NCBI GenBank assembly: GCA_949286985.1
Contig: CASEEM010000004.1
Location: 1-64,000 of the forward strand
DNA length: 64,000 nucleotides
Reading direction: 5' to 3'
From: an uncultured Eubacteriales bacterium
Lineage (GTDB): Bacteria > Bacillota > Clostridia > Peptostreptococcales > Anaerovoracaceae
In this document: piece by piece, positions 1 through 7,950 of the stretch
Layout of the letters: each line of letters starts with the position of its first letter
Position numbering within the stretch: position 1 is the stretch's first letter
Program-made: the position numbers and the translations under genes
Notes under the pieces: generated by a model
Told to the model about the DNA's origin: nothing
The model's database searches: none
What the model saw: only the letters and a program-made list of their open reading frames with translations

Positions 1-3
1 CAG

Positions 4-35
4 AAAAGGGATACCATTGATGAAAACGGTATCCC
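4..35 (-). terminator. Possible intrinsic terminator reading leftward
   Basis: An 8-bp perfect inverted repeat (8-15 with 28-35, loop of 12) is followed on the - strand by TTTT (A-run at 4-7). Any gene it serves is not intact in the window: the - strand up to 460 holds no convincing ORF. Confidence 0.35.
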
Positions 36-97
36 TGCTCTGTAAACTTATTCAGTTTTAATTGCCGCATTGCCTGTTGCTGTCCACAAAGCCTTGA

Positions 98-226
98 TTT
101 TACTGGTTTCTTGCTACCATCCTTATCAAAGCCTTGTATTCACGCGGGTTTCCTGAAATAGTGGATATGTTCCCGCGAACTTATGGACTTGAAGCGGACG
201 AGGCAAATTTCGATTTTTTCAGATGA
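98..226 (+). pseudogene. Open C-terminal remnant of an unrecognised protein
   Basis: A 42-codon open stretch follows the TGA at 95-97 and ends at TGA 224-226. It has no start near its beginning and no ribosome binding site, so it looks like the tail of a degraded gene. The translation starts hydrophobic (FYWFLATILIKAL) and ends acidic. Its stop overlaps the ATG of the next short ORF (ATGA at 223-226), as in translationally coupled gene pairs. I do not recognise the family. It could equally be chance open frame in intergenic DNA. Confidence 0.25.
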
Positions 227-381
227 AATCGGCTGGATTTGTTTCCGAGAAAAATACCAATGTGGAGTCTGTACAATTTGTGATCCAAACAGAGGCGATC
301 GAAGTAGAAGAACCGGCGGAAACCGAAGAAAGCGCTGAAGAAGAACCTTCCCTCTGGCAGAAGTTTTTGAATCTGTTTTGA
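223..381 (+). CDS. Short acidic hypothetical protein (52 aa)
   Basis: ATG at 223 to TGA at 379-381. The middle is very rich in Glu (IEVEEPAETEESAEEEPS) and the end is a short amphipathic segment (LWQKFLNLF). There is no clear ribosome binding site, and the ATG overlaps the stop of the preceding open remnant. A strong terminator follows 50 bp downstream, which supports past or present transcription on this strand. The protein could be the tail of a larger gene that has decayed. No function is proposed. Confidence 0.3.
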   Translation: MKSAGFVSEKNTNVESVQFVIQTEAIEVEEPAETEESAEEEPSLWQKFLNLF

Positions 382-432
382 TAATAATTGGAGTAAAAAC
401 AGCGCTGACAAAAATAATGATTATATAGAGTA

Positions 433-464
433 AACGGAGCAGTTCGTGAACTGCTCCGTTTTTT
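433..464 (+). terminator. Strong intrinsic terminator
   Basis: A perfect 13-bp stem (433-445 with 448-460) with a minimal loop is followed directly by a T-run (459-464). It closes the short + strand ORF at 223-381. The stop codon of the - strand fragment at 463-585 lies in the same T-run. Confidence 0.85.
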
Positions 465-585
465 ACATGATGAATGTGAAGATCAGGAGGAAGAGGGCAT
501 AGAGAACCGCATGGTAGAGGATCATATGGATAAGGGCGAACCCGCGGATACCGTCGATGACGGCATATCTCTTGGAATGATTCAA
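463..585 (-). pseudogene. Truncated N-terminus of a DUF1624 / heparan-acetyltransferase-like membrane protein
   Basis: Read from a TTG at 583-585 (GGAG about 9 nt upstream), this gives 40 residues: a short basic start, then RYAVIDGIRGFALIHMILYH and one hydrophobic helix, then TAA. The R-x-x-x-ID-x-x-RGF-A-x-x-x-MILYH pattern is the typical start of DUF1624-type multi-helix membrane proteins, which normally run to over 200 residues. Here the frame stops after the first helix, exactly where the terminator of the opposite strand begins, so the rest seems to have been deleted. It may be a dead fragment or a tiny one-helix protein. Confidence 0.5.
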
Positions 586-684
586 TGTTGCATCTCCGCT
601 CAGAAAATATAAAATAGGCTTAACATCCTCTTTATTACCTCATTCTCATGACGGCAGGATGTAAAATCGAAAGGAACGATGACT

Positions 685-1212
685 ATGATTATCGAAACAG
701 AGCGATTGTATCTTCGAGAGATGACGGAGGCGGATTATCCGGATCTCTGTGAAATGATCCAGGATGAGGAGACCATGTATGCTTATAACGGGGCGATGAG
801 CGACCGGGAATCCCGGGAATGGCTGGAGAGACAGCTCGCGCGTTACGAGCGATACGGCTTCGGATTCTGGGCTGTTTGTCTCAAGGAAACGGATGAGATG
901 GTCGGCCAATGCGGACTGACGATGCAGCCGTGGCAGGACACGGAGGTGCTGGAGATCGGATATCTCCTGAAGAAGAAATATTGGCACCGCGGATATGCGA
1001 CAGAAGCGGCCGTCGCCTGTAAGAAATATGCTTTTGAAGTTCTCGGCGCAGAGGAAGTCTGCTCCATCATCCGCGATACGAATACGGCATCGCAGCGTGT
1101 GGCTCTTCGAAACGGCATGACGAAGCAGGATAGCTGGGTGAAGCATTATCGCGGCGTCGACATGCCGCATGACCGCTTTGTTGTACGAAAAAGTGCGAAG
1201 GATAGCGAGTAA
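685..1212 (+). CDS. GNAT family N-acetyltransferase (RimJ/RimL-like)
   Basis: A 175-residue GCN5-related acetyltransferase that would move an acetyl group from acetyl-CoA to an amine. It opens with IETERLYLREMTEADYPDL, the usual first strand of RimJ/RimL-type enzymes, and carries the acetyl-CoA loop region around GQCGLT and the GYATEAA helix (about residue 110). The last third has the conserved S-x-R-V-A-x-x-N-G-M pattern (SQRVALRNGM). ATG 685 is preferred over ATG 679 because the AAAGGA at 670-675 is 9 nt from the former and only 3 nt from the latter. The gene lies 12 bp before the ProX-type gene and is probably co-transcribed with it. The substrate cannot be told from the sequence. Confidence 0.85.
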   Translation: MIIETERLYLREMTEADYPDLCEMIQDEETMYAYNGAMSDRESREWLERQLARYERYGFGFWAVCLKETDEMVGQCGLTMQPWQDTEVLEIGYLLKKKYWHRGYATEAAVACKKYAFEVLGAEEVCSIIRDTNTASQRVALRNGMTKQDSWVKHYRGVDMPHDRFVVRKSAKDSE

Positions 1213-1224
1213 AGGAGTAAAGAG

Positions 1225-1797
1225 ATGCTTCAATTACAAAAAGGACGGCCGCAATCTACAGAAGGAAGAGAAGCAAAGGAAATCAAAACCTATGACTTCC
1301 TCGATGCTCTTGCTATTGAATATGAGCGTGTCGACCATGAACCGGTGATGACGATGGAAGCCTGTGAAGAGATCGATGAGCTTCTCGGAAATGTCCTTTG
1401 TAAGAATCTCCTCCTGACCGACCGCAAGAGATCCGTTTACTTCCTTCTCATGATTCGCGCCGATAAGAGGCTTGACACCAAGGTTCTCTCTCATCGGCTC
1501 GGAACCTCGCGTCTTTCATTTGCCAAGGGCGAGGAGATGGAGGAACTTCTTCATTTGACGCCGGGATCGCTCACGGCAATGGGGCTCATCTTTGATACGG
1601 AGCATCGCGTCGATGTATTGATAGATGAGGCGCTTTGTGATGAAACGTATCTCTCCTGCCATCCTTGTGTCAACACGTCCAGCATCCGTCTCTTGATGAA
1701 GGATTTTAGAGAGCGATTCCTTCCGGCGGTGCATCATGAGTTAAAAGTTGTTTCGCTCGACCCGGACGAGGAAGGGGAGAACGGCGAGTCAAAATAA
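1225..1797 (+). CDS. ProX-type (PrdX) prolyl-tRNA editing protein, YbaK superfamily
   Basis: A 190-residue free-standing editing domain of the YbaK/ProXp superfamily. Family members such as PrdX of Clostridium sticklandii hydrolyse Ala-tRNA(Pro) made by mistake by prolyl-tRNA synthetase. Supporting stretches are CKNLLLTDRK, the Gly/Ser-rich LTPGSLTAMGLIFD, and the ending HPCVNTSSIRL, which match the ProX-type consensus. The first 20 or so residues and the acidic C-terminal tail are poorly conserved additions. AAAGGAG at 1211-1217 sits 7 nt before the ATG. A second YbaK-superfamily protein lies at 39527-40018, so the cell probably splits Ala and Cys editing between two proteins. Confidence 0.85.
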   Translation: MLQLQKGRPQSTEGREAKEIKTYDFLDALAIEYERVDHEPVMTMEACEEIDELLGNVLCKNLLLTDRKRSVYFLLMIRADKRLDTKVLSHRLGTSRLSFAKGEEMEELLHLTPGSLTAMGLIFDTEHRVDVLIDEALCDETYLSCHPCVNTSSIRLLMKDFRERFLPAVHHELKVVSLDPDEEGENGESK

Positions 1798-1832
1798 TGA
1801 GCGGCGACGCACGGAAAATTAAAGGAATAGTC

Positions 1833-1861
1833 TTGCAATTCGCTTTAAATGCATTTATAAT
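1833..1861 (+). promoter_or_regulatory. Sigma-A-type promoter for the tRNA-Leu pair
   Basis: TTGCAA (1833-1838), a 17-bp spacer and TATAAT (1856-1861) stand 12 bp before the first tRNA gene, the expected distance for a tRNA promoter. Confidence 0.7.
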
Positions 1862-1872
1862 CTTATTGTTGT

Positions 1873-1954
1873 GTGGCTGTGGCGGAATGGCAGACGCGCA
1901 TGCTTGAGGGGCATGTGGGAGACCGTGCTGGTTCGAGTCCAGTCAGCCACACCA
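1873..1954 (+). tRNA. tRNA-Leu (GAG)
   Basis: The acceptor stem GTGGCTG (1873-1879) pairs with CAGCCAC (1944-1950), and an encoded CCA follows the discriminator A. The anticodon loop reads TTGAGGG, giving anticodon GAG. A long variable arm (class II) and the TTCGAGT T-loop are present. Confidence 0.95.
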
Positions 1955-1971
1955 TTTTTTTTACCCTCTTC

Positions 1972-2058
1972 GCCGGCGTGGTGGAACTGGCAGACGCGCG
2001 GGATTCAAAATCCCGTGGTAGTGATACCGTATGGGTTCGAGTCCCATCGCCGGCACCA
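1972..2058 (+). tRNA. tRNA-Leu (CAA)
   Basis: The acceptor stem GCCGGCG (1972-1978) pairs with CGCCGGC (2048-2054), and ACCA is encoded. The anticodon loop TTCAAAA between CGGGA and TCCCG gives anticodon CAA. The variable arm is long, as in tRNA-Leu. Only 17 bp separate it from the upstream tRNA-Leu, so both are likely cut from one precursor. A T-run follows at 2060-2066 and yajC begins 34 bp downstream. Confidence 0.95.
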
Positions 2059-2092
2059 TATTTTTTATTACTCTCTTTAAGGAGGATGGAAC

Positions 2093-2536
2093 ATGAACGC
2101 AGGTATGTATAATTTGATTCTCTTGATCGCATTTCTTGCATTGATGTATTTCTTGCTGATTCGTCCGCAGCGCAAGCAGGACAAAGAGATCAAGGCTATG
2201 AGAGCATCGCTGAAGGTCGGTGATGAGATCGTCACGATCGGCGGCATCGTCGGTAAGATTGTCCGCATCAAGGAGGACCGCATTCTCATGGAGACGGGTA
2301 CTTCCAAGATGACGATTGAGATTCTGAAGTCGGCTGTCGGCAGCGTTGTCGGCAAGAAGGCAGAGGAGAAGGCGGCTGAAGCTAAGGATCAGAAGGCTGA
2401 AGAGGAAGAGAAGCCGGCTCCGCGCAGAGATAAGAAGGTCACGCCGAAGAAGCTCGGCGGTGAGAAGACCGAGAAGGCGGAGAAGGCTGAAGAAGCAGAG
2501 GCTCCTGCTGCAGAGGAAGAGCCGAAGGCTGAATAA
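2093..2536 (+). CDS. yajC: Preprotein translocase subunit YajC
   Basis: A small membrane partner of SecDF in the Sec export machinery. Residues 5-24 form the single membrane helix (LILLIAFLALMYFLLIRPQ), followed by the family motif RPQRKQDKE and the conserved VGDEIVTIGGIVGKI core. A perfect AAGGAGG lies 7 nt before the ATG. At 147 residues it is longer than the usual 85-110, because about 60 residues of Ala/Glu/Lys-rich low-complexity tail follow the conserved domain. secDF comes next, after a terminator and its own promoter. Family and neighbour agree, so the assignment is firm; the role of the tail is unknown. Confidence 0.95.
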   Translation: MNAGMYNLILLIAFLALMYFLLIRPQRKQDKEIKAMRASLKVGDEIVTIGGIVGKIVRIKEDRILMETGTSKMTIEILKSAVGSVVGKKAEEKAAEAKDQKAEEEEKPAPRRDKKVTPKKLGGEKTEKAEKAEEAEAPAAEEEPKAE

Positions 2537-2552
2537 TTTCGCTGAACAAAGC

Positions 2553-2582
2553 ATGCGCTGTGGGTGCCACAGCGCATTTTTT
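2553..2582 (+). terminator. Intrinsic terminator after yajC
   Basis: An 11-bp perfect stem (2553-2563 with 2567-2577), a 3-nt loop and a T-run lie 17 bp after the yajC stop. Confidence 0.85.
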
Positions 2583-2610
2583 ATTGGAAGCGGAGCGAAA
2601 GGGCTTGCCC

Positions 2611-2639
2611 TTGATAGAAACGGCATTTTGCGGTAAAAT
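2611..2639 (+). promoter_or_regulatory. Probable promoter for secDF
   Basis: TTGATA (2611-2616), a 17-bp spacer and TAAAAT (2634-2639) lie between the yajC terminator and the secDF start, about 90 bp upstream of the ATG. Confidence 0.5.
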
Positions 2640-2730
2640 ATAACGAATATAGCATAATGGAAAAGTGTTTATATTACTTGCGTTTAAGAACCGTTACAGG
2701 GATTGGTAGAGATAAGGAAGGAAGGATTTC

Positions 2731-5004
2731 ATGAAGCTCCGAACGAAGAAGATTTTGTCTCTTCTCGTTATTGTCATTCTGGTTCTCGGCTGGATCATAT
2801 CGATTTTCGGTGCGGGACCGGTGAAGAAGATCAGTGAACAGCTCAAATACGGTCTCGATATCAACGGAGGTGTCTATGTCCTCCTGGAGGCGGAGACCGA
2901 TGCGACGGGGACTGAGCTCAGTCGCTTGATGGAACAGACGAAGGCAGTGCTCGAGAACCGTGTCAATGCGATGGGTATCTCGGAGGCTACGGTATCTGTC
3001 GAAGGATCGAACCGCGTACGCGTCGAAATGCCGGGGGTCGATAATGCCAAAGAGGCGATCGATCAGATCGGCCGAACGGCGCAGCTCCGCTTCCTTCTTG
3101 CTGACGGCACGGAGGTCATGAACGGAGATGCTGTCAGCGATGCCGGCTTTGATACGGACGGCACGAACGGCGGATACAAGATCACCATGGAATTCACGTC
3201 GGAGGGATCGGACCTCTTCTCGGAGGCTACGGCGAAGACCGCTTCCGGCGACATCACTTCCACGATTAAGGATGCGAACGGCACAGCAGTTTCGAATCAG
3301 GCTATCGTCATCATGCTGGATGATGAGATCATCTCGGCGCCGGTTGCCGACAAGCAGATTACGAGCCGCTCCTGTGAGATCACCCGTCCGGGCGGATTCA
3401 CCCAAGAGGAGGCTTCGCAGATTTCGTCCCTCATCCGAGGAGGGGCCCTTCCGGCTTCGCTTGTCGAAGTCAACTCCTCCGTAGAATCGGCGACGATCGG
3501 TGCGGATGCTCTGACGAAGAGTGTTGAGGCCGGAATTATCGGTCTTTGCATCGTCTTCGTTCTGATGATTCTCGCCTACGGGATACTCGGCTTCGTTGCT
3601 GACGTGGCCTTGGCGCTCTACGTTCTCCTCGATCTTTGGATTCTCGGAGGACTGGGTGCAGTCCTGACGCTTCCGGGTATTGCCGGAATCATCCTTTCGA
3701 TCGGTATGGCCGTCGACTCGAATGTCATCATCTTCACGCGTATTCGCGAAGAGGTGGCGAAGGGCAAGTCGGTCCTCACGGCTGTCGATTCCGGATTCCA
3801 TTCGGCTTTGACGACGGTCATCGATTCTCAGACGACGACCTTGATTGCCGCTTTCGTCCTTTATCTGATCGGCACGACATCGGTCCGCGGATTCGCTCTC
3901 ACGCTGATGCTCGGAACGGTGCTCTCCATCTTCACGGCAGTTGTCATCACGCAGCTCTTCGTTTCGGTCATTGCCGAGAACAAGACGTTCGGACAGCCGA
4001 AGTATTTCGGCATGAAATCGGACGGCACGCCGCGGATGTTCATCAAGCATCAATTCAATTTCATTAAGAACCGCAAGAAGTTTTATGCCATCAGCCTTGT
4101 TGTCTTCCTCATCGGTATCGGATGCGCCGGATTCAAGGGACTCCAGTTCGGTATCGACTTCACGGGCGGTACGACGATTCAGCTTGATATGGGCGAGCAG
4201 GTCGATATCGATGAAGTCAAGGATACCATCGCTCCCTATGAGTTGGACCCGACTATTGTCTATGCCGGTGAAGAGAATGATCAGATCGTCATTCGAACCA
4301 TTAAGGATCTGAAGTCGGATGAGCGCAACGAAGTCGTCGATACGCTTCGTGAGAAATATGATTTGGCAGACGATGCCGTTCTGGCTTCCGAAGAGTTCGG
4401 ACCGACGGTCGGCAAAGAACTTCAAAACAACGCTGTCAAGGCGGTACTCATCGCATCGCTCTGCATGTTGATTTATATCCGCTTCCGCTTCAAGACATGG
4501 AAGTTCGGTGTTGCAGCCATCAGCGGATTGATCCACGACGTGCTCATCACGCTGGCCATTTATGCCATCTTCGGATTCACTATCAACAATCCGTTTATCG
4601 CCGGTATTCTCACCGTCGTCGGATATTCCATCAATGACACCATCGTCGTATTTGACCGTATCCGAGAGAACGAGATTTATTATAAGCGGAAGGAAATGGA
4701 TAAACGCATCAATGACAGTGTCAATCAGACGCTTTCGCGTTCGCTGATGACCTCGCTGACGACCTTGATCGTCATGGTGCCGCTGTTCTTCATGGTATCG
4801 GATGAGATTCGTCAATTCCTGATTCCGCTTATTATCGGTGTTTCTGTCGGTACCTATTCTTCCATCTGCCTCTGCAGCCCGTTCCTCTATGAGCTGACGC
4901 ATCGCGAGGGCATGTCCAAATACTCCCGCCGCCTCGAACAGCAGGAGAAGGAGCGTAAGCGCATCGCGAAGGCAAAGAAGGAGAATGACGGAATCATCAA
5001 ATAG
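2731..5004 (+). CDS. secDF: Fused protein translocase subunit SecDF
   Basis: A 757-residue fusion of SecD and SecF that uses the ion gradient to complete protein export through SecYEG. The SecD half (about 1-415) starts with one membrane helix, then the extracytoplasmic domain with the YGLDINGGVYVLLE motif, then a membrane bundle including SIGMAVDSNVIIFTRIREE. The SecF half starts near residue 427, with GLQFGIDFTGGTTIQL and a matching bundle containing GYSINDTIVVFDRIREN. The acidic/Asn-containing segments in both bundles are the RND-type proton-path residues. SecDF fusion is common in Bacillota. An AAGGAAGGAAGG run lies before the ATG. The upstream neighbour yajC supports the call. Confidence 0.97.
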   Translation: MKLRTKKILSLLVIVILVLGWIISIFGAGPVKKISEQLKYGLDINGGVYVLLEAETDATGTELSRLMEQTKAVLENRVNAMGISEATVSVEGSNRVRVEMPGVDNAKEAIDQIGRTAQLRFLLADGTEVMNGDAVSDAGFDTDGTNGGYKITMEFTSEGSDLFSEATAKTASGDITSTIKDANGTAVSNQAIVIMLDDEIISAPVADKQITSRSCEITRPGGFTQEEASQISSLIRGGALPASLVEVNSSVESATIGADALTKSVEAGIIGLCIVFVLMILAYGILGFVADVALALYVLLDLWILGGLGAVLTLPGIAGIILSIGMAVDSNVIIFTRIREEVAKGKSVLTAVDSGFHSALTTVIDSQTTTLIAAFVLYLIGTTSVRGFALTLMLGTVLSIFTAVVITQLFVSVIAENKTFGQPKYFGMKSDGTPRMFIKHQFNFIKNRKKFYAISLVVFLIGIGCAGFKGLQFGIDFTGGTTIQLDMGEQVDIDEVKDTIAPYELDPTIVYAGEENDQIVIRTIKDLKSDERNEVVDTLREKYDLADDAVLASEEFGPTVGKELQNNAVKAVLIASLCMLIYIRFRFKTWKFGVAAISGLIHDVLITLAIYAIFGFTINNPFIAGILTVVGYSINDTIVVFDRIRENEIYYKRKEMDKRINDSVNQTLSRSLMTSLTTLIVMVPLFFMVSDEIRQFLIPLIIGVSVGTYSSICLCSPFLYELTHREGMSKYSRRLEQQEKERKRIAKAKKENDGIIK

Positions 5005-5077
5005 ACCGAGAAGTCTGCTTCTTAGATATATATTTATGTGTTAAGTAACCGATCGGCGATTGTCAAGGAGGAAAACT

Positions 5078-7276
5078 TTGCAAACTGATATCCTGGTTTT
5101 GACAACGGAACAATTTCTGAGCGAGATGGAGGCTATCAATCCGAAATATAATACGCCTCTCATCGCAAAGGCCTACAATATCGCCTGTACGCTGCACAAG
5201 GATCAGAAGCGCAAGAGCGGTGAACCTTATATCATTCACCCGATTGCCGTTGCTAAGATCCTGGCTAATTTCGGCATGGACGATGAAACTGTCGTTGCAG
5301 GCCTTCTTCATGATGTCGTCGAAGACACTGAATATACGAGAGAGCAGCTTGTCGAGGACTTCAACGAGGATATTGCACTTCTCGTCGACGGCGTCACGAA
5401 GCTCGGCAATATCAAATATGATTCCAAGGAGAGACAGCAGGCGGAGAACTTCCGCAAGATGTTCCTCGCCATGTCGAAGGATATCCGCGTCCTCATCATC
5501 AAGCTGGCCGACCGTCTTCACAACATGCGCACGCTCCAATTCATGCCGGAGAAGAAGCAGGAGGAGAAATCCCTCGAGACGATCGAGATCTATGCACCGC
5601 TTGCAGGACGCCTCGGTATTTACAGCATCAAATTCGAGCTTGAAGATCTCGCACTCAAATACCTTTATCCGAAGGAATATAAGGAGCTTTCGGAGAAGGT
5701 CAATAAGCGCAAGCAGGAGCGCGAAGAGGAAGTCCAGGAGCTCATCGATGAGATCAGCAAGGCGCTTGACCAGTCCGGCATTCATTATGAGGTCATGGGC
5801 CGATCGAAGCACCTTTACAGCATTTATAAGAAGATGGTCATTCAGCATAAGCAGCTGGATGAGATCTTCGACCTTCTGGCCATTCGCGTTATCGTGTCCA
5901 GCGTCAAGGATTGTTATGCCGTTCTCGGTATCGCGCATACGAGATGGAAGCCGATTCCGGGCCGCTTCAAGGATTATATCGCGATGCCGAAGCCGAATAT
6001 GTATCAATCCATCCATACGACGGTACTCGACGATAACGGCGATCCGTTCGAGATTCAGATCCGAACATATGAAATGCACCGCATCGCCGAATATGGTATT
6101 GCCGCACACTGGAAATACAAGGAAGGCAAGACGGACGGCAACGCGAATGACAGTGAACAGAAGCTGGCGTGGCTCCGCCAGGCGCTCGAGCTCCAGAAGG
6201 AGACCGAGGATTCGATGGAATTCCTCGAAACGGTCAAGATGGACCTTTTCGACAACCAGGTCTTCGTCTTCACGCCGCACGGCGACGTCATCGAGCTTCC
6301 GGCCGAGTCGACGCCTCTCGATTTCGCGTTCAAGATCCATACTGATGTCGGTCTTCACTGCGTCGGCGCCAAGGTCAACGGCAAGATGGTGACTATCGAT
6401 TATAAGCTCCAGACCGGAGATATCATCGAGATCGTCACTAACCCGAACTCGGCCGGACCGAGCATGGACTGGCTCAAGATCGCAAAGAGCTCGCAGGCCA
6501 GAAACAAGATTCGCAATTGGCTTCGCAAGCAGGATAAAGAAAATGAACTCGAGAAGGGCAAGGCCGGCATTCAGGCCTTCATCAAGCGAAAGGGCTACGA
6601 CCCGCACTTAGTTGCCAAGAATGCCTACCTCCTTCGCGCCGTGAAGGATCTCGGCCTCGCCAACATCAATGAACTCTATGTCTCCGTTTCGCACGGCGGT
6701 TCGCCGCTCTCGAAGCTTGGACAGCGCCTGATTGAGTATTACCAGGCAGAGATTCAAAAGGAAGAAAAGAAGAAACAAGAGGAGCTCACCCAGCGCAGAC
6801 CGATTCATCACGAGAACCCGGGCGGGCCGGGCATCTTCGTCGAAGGTGCCGACAACCTCCTCATTCATATCGCCCGCTGCTGCACGCCGGTTCCGGGCGA
6901 CGATATCGTCGGATTCATCACAAAGGGCCGCGGCATCACCGTTCACCGCAAGGATTGCACGAACATCGTCAACCTTCCGGAGAATGAGAAGGGCCGTCTG
7001 ATTCAAGTCAATTGGGAGACGCCGAAGGAAGGGCAGACCTACTTCGCGGATATCATCATCACCGGCATCGACCGAAAGGGTCTCTTCAGCGACATTTCCA
7101 AGATCTGCGAGGACATGGATGTCAAGCTCGCCGGTGTCAACATGCGTCCTGTCGTCGATGAGGAATTCAGCCTCAGCATCACCGTCTCCATTTCCGGCAC
7201 CCACCAGATGCAGCGCCTTCTCATCGCACTCCGAAATATTCCGAATGTCGAGAAGGTCGAGCGCGCCCGTTCATAG
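5078..7276 (+). CDS. relA: Bifunctional (p)ppGpp synthetase/hydrolase Rel
   Basis: A long RelA/SpoT-type enzyme of 732 residues that makes and degrades the stringent-response alarmone. The N-terminal HD hydrolase domain is intact (HP near residue 53, HDVVEDT, then KLADRLHNMRTL). It is followed by the synthetase domain with GRSKHLYSIYKK and RFKDYIAMPKPNMYQS. The TGS domain starts around VFVFTPHGDVIELP, the conserved Cys/His cluster is at HIARCCTPVPGD, and an ACT domain ends the protein. The start is TTG 5078: AAGGAGG at 5065-5071 is 6 nt upstream, while the longer TTG frame at 5060 would run through that ribosome binding site. It begins a long run of close or overlapping genes. Confidence 0.95.
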   Translation: MQTDILVLTTEQFLSEMEAINPKYNTPLIAKAYNIACTLHKDQKRKSGEPYIIHPIAVAKILANFGMDDETVVAGLLHDVVEDTEYTREQLVEDFNEDIALLVDGVTKLGNIKYDSKERQQAENFRKMFLAMSKDIRVLIIKLADRLHNMRTLQFMPEKKQEEKSLETIEIYAPLAGRLGIYSIKFELEDLALKYLYPKEYKELSEKVNKRKQEREEEVQELIDEISKALDQSGIHYEVMGRSKHLYSIYKKMVIQHKQLDEIFDLLAIRVIVSSVKDCYAVLGIAHTRWKPIPGRFKDYIAMPKPNMYQSIHTTVLDDNGDPFEIQIRTYEMHRIAEYGIAAHWKYKEGKTDGNANDSEQKLAWLRQALELQKETEDSMEFLETVKMDLFDNQVFVFTPHGDVIELPAESTPLDFAFKIHTDVGLHCVGAKVNGKMVTIDYKLQTGDIIEIVTNPNSAGPSMDWLKIAKSSQARNKIRNWLRKQDKENELEKGKAGIQAFIKRKGYDPHLVAKNAYLLRAVKDLGLANINELYVSVSHGGSPLSKLGQRLIEYYQAEIQKEEKKKQEELTQRRPIHHENPGGPGIFVEGADNLLIHIARCCTPVPGDDIVGFITKGRGITVHRKDCTNIVNLPENEKGRLIQVNWETPKEGQTYFADIIITGIDRKGLFSDISKICEDMDVKLAGVNMRPVVDEEFSLSITVSISGTHQMQRLLIALRNIPNVEKVERARS

Positions 7277-7326
7277 CACCTGCTTCTTCGCATTGGGCGA
7301 ATCAGACGAATCAGAAAGGAAGAAAC

Positions 7327-7950
7327 ATGGGAATTCGTACGAAGGTTCTCGGCTGCGGCCCTCTGGAAGAGAATACCTATCTCCTGACCGATGAAGAGAC
7401 CGGGGACGCTGCCGTTCTCGATCCCGGATTCTTCAGTAAAAAAACGGCCGAAGCCATCCGGGAATCCGGCCGTTTGCTCTGCATCATCCTGACCCATGCG
7501 CACGGAGACCATTTCGCCGCTCTCAGGGAATATCAGAGTTTCTTTCCGGAAGCGAAGGTCATCGCGCCTCTCGGCGAGGAACGCATTCTTGCCGAAGGAG
7601 ATGCAAGAAACGGCTTCACCTTCGCCGAAGGAGTGAAGCCGCCGATTGAAGCAGAGCTCGTTCGCGAAGGGGATACCTTTACTCTCGGGAAGAGCATCCT
7701 TCATTTCCTCGAGACGCCCGGCCATACGTCCGGAGCGATGTGTATTTATGCGGATACCTCCCTCTGGAGCGGAGACACGCTGTTCTTTCACAGCGTCGGC
7801 CGCACGGATCTACCGGGCGGAAGCTGGCAGGCACTTCAGCGCTCCGTTCGCACGAAGCTCTATACGCTTCCGGAGGAGACCGTCGTCTACCCGGGTCACG
7901 GGCCGATGACAACCATCGCCGAAGAAAAGAGGTCCAATCCTTTTGTATAG
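7327..7950 (+). CDS. MBL-fold metallohydrolase (glyoxalase II-like)
   Basis: A 207-residue metallo-beta-lactamase-fold hydrolase. The metal-binding signature THAHGDH is at about residues 57-63, followed by a GHTSGA histidine, an SGDTLFFHSVGRTDLPGG segment and the final PGHGP histidine. These are the hallmarks of the YcbL/glyoxalase II-like group, which hydrolyse thioesters such as lactoyl-glutathione or analogues; the natural substrate here is open. This gene sits between rel and hemZ in many Clostridia. Its last 8 bp overlap the start of hemZ, so the two are translationally linked. Confidence 0.88.
   Translation: MGIRTKVLGCGPLEENTYLLTDEETGDAAVLDPGFFSKKTAEAIRESGRLLCIILTHAHGDHFAALREYQSFFPEAKVIAPLGEERILAEGDARNGFTFAEGVKPPIEAELVREGDTFTLGKSILHFLETPGHTSGAMCIYADTSLWSGDTLFFHSVGRTDLPGGSWQALQRSVRTKLYTLPEETVVYPGHGPMTTIAEEKRSNPFV

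Noticed and set aside
433..464. LexA-like dyad in the terminator (GTTC-GTGAAC)
   Set aside because: The half-sites face the wrong way (GTTC...GAAC) compared with the CGAAC-N4-GTTCG operator.
1871..2141. Short ORFs running through the tRNA-Leu genes
   Set aside because: They are translations of tRNA sequence, a common annotation error.
2674..4902. A 742-codon open frame antisense to secDF
   Set aside because: It mirrors secDF codon structure, is Arg/Asp-rich without any known domain, and lacks a ribosome binding site. SecDF itself is certain.
5060..5077. Longer rel start at TTG 5060
   Set aside because: The AAGGAGG at 5065-5071 would be inside the coding region; TTG 5078 has ideal spacing to it.
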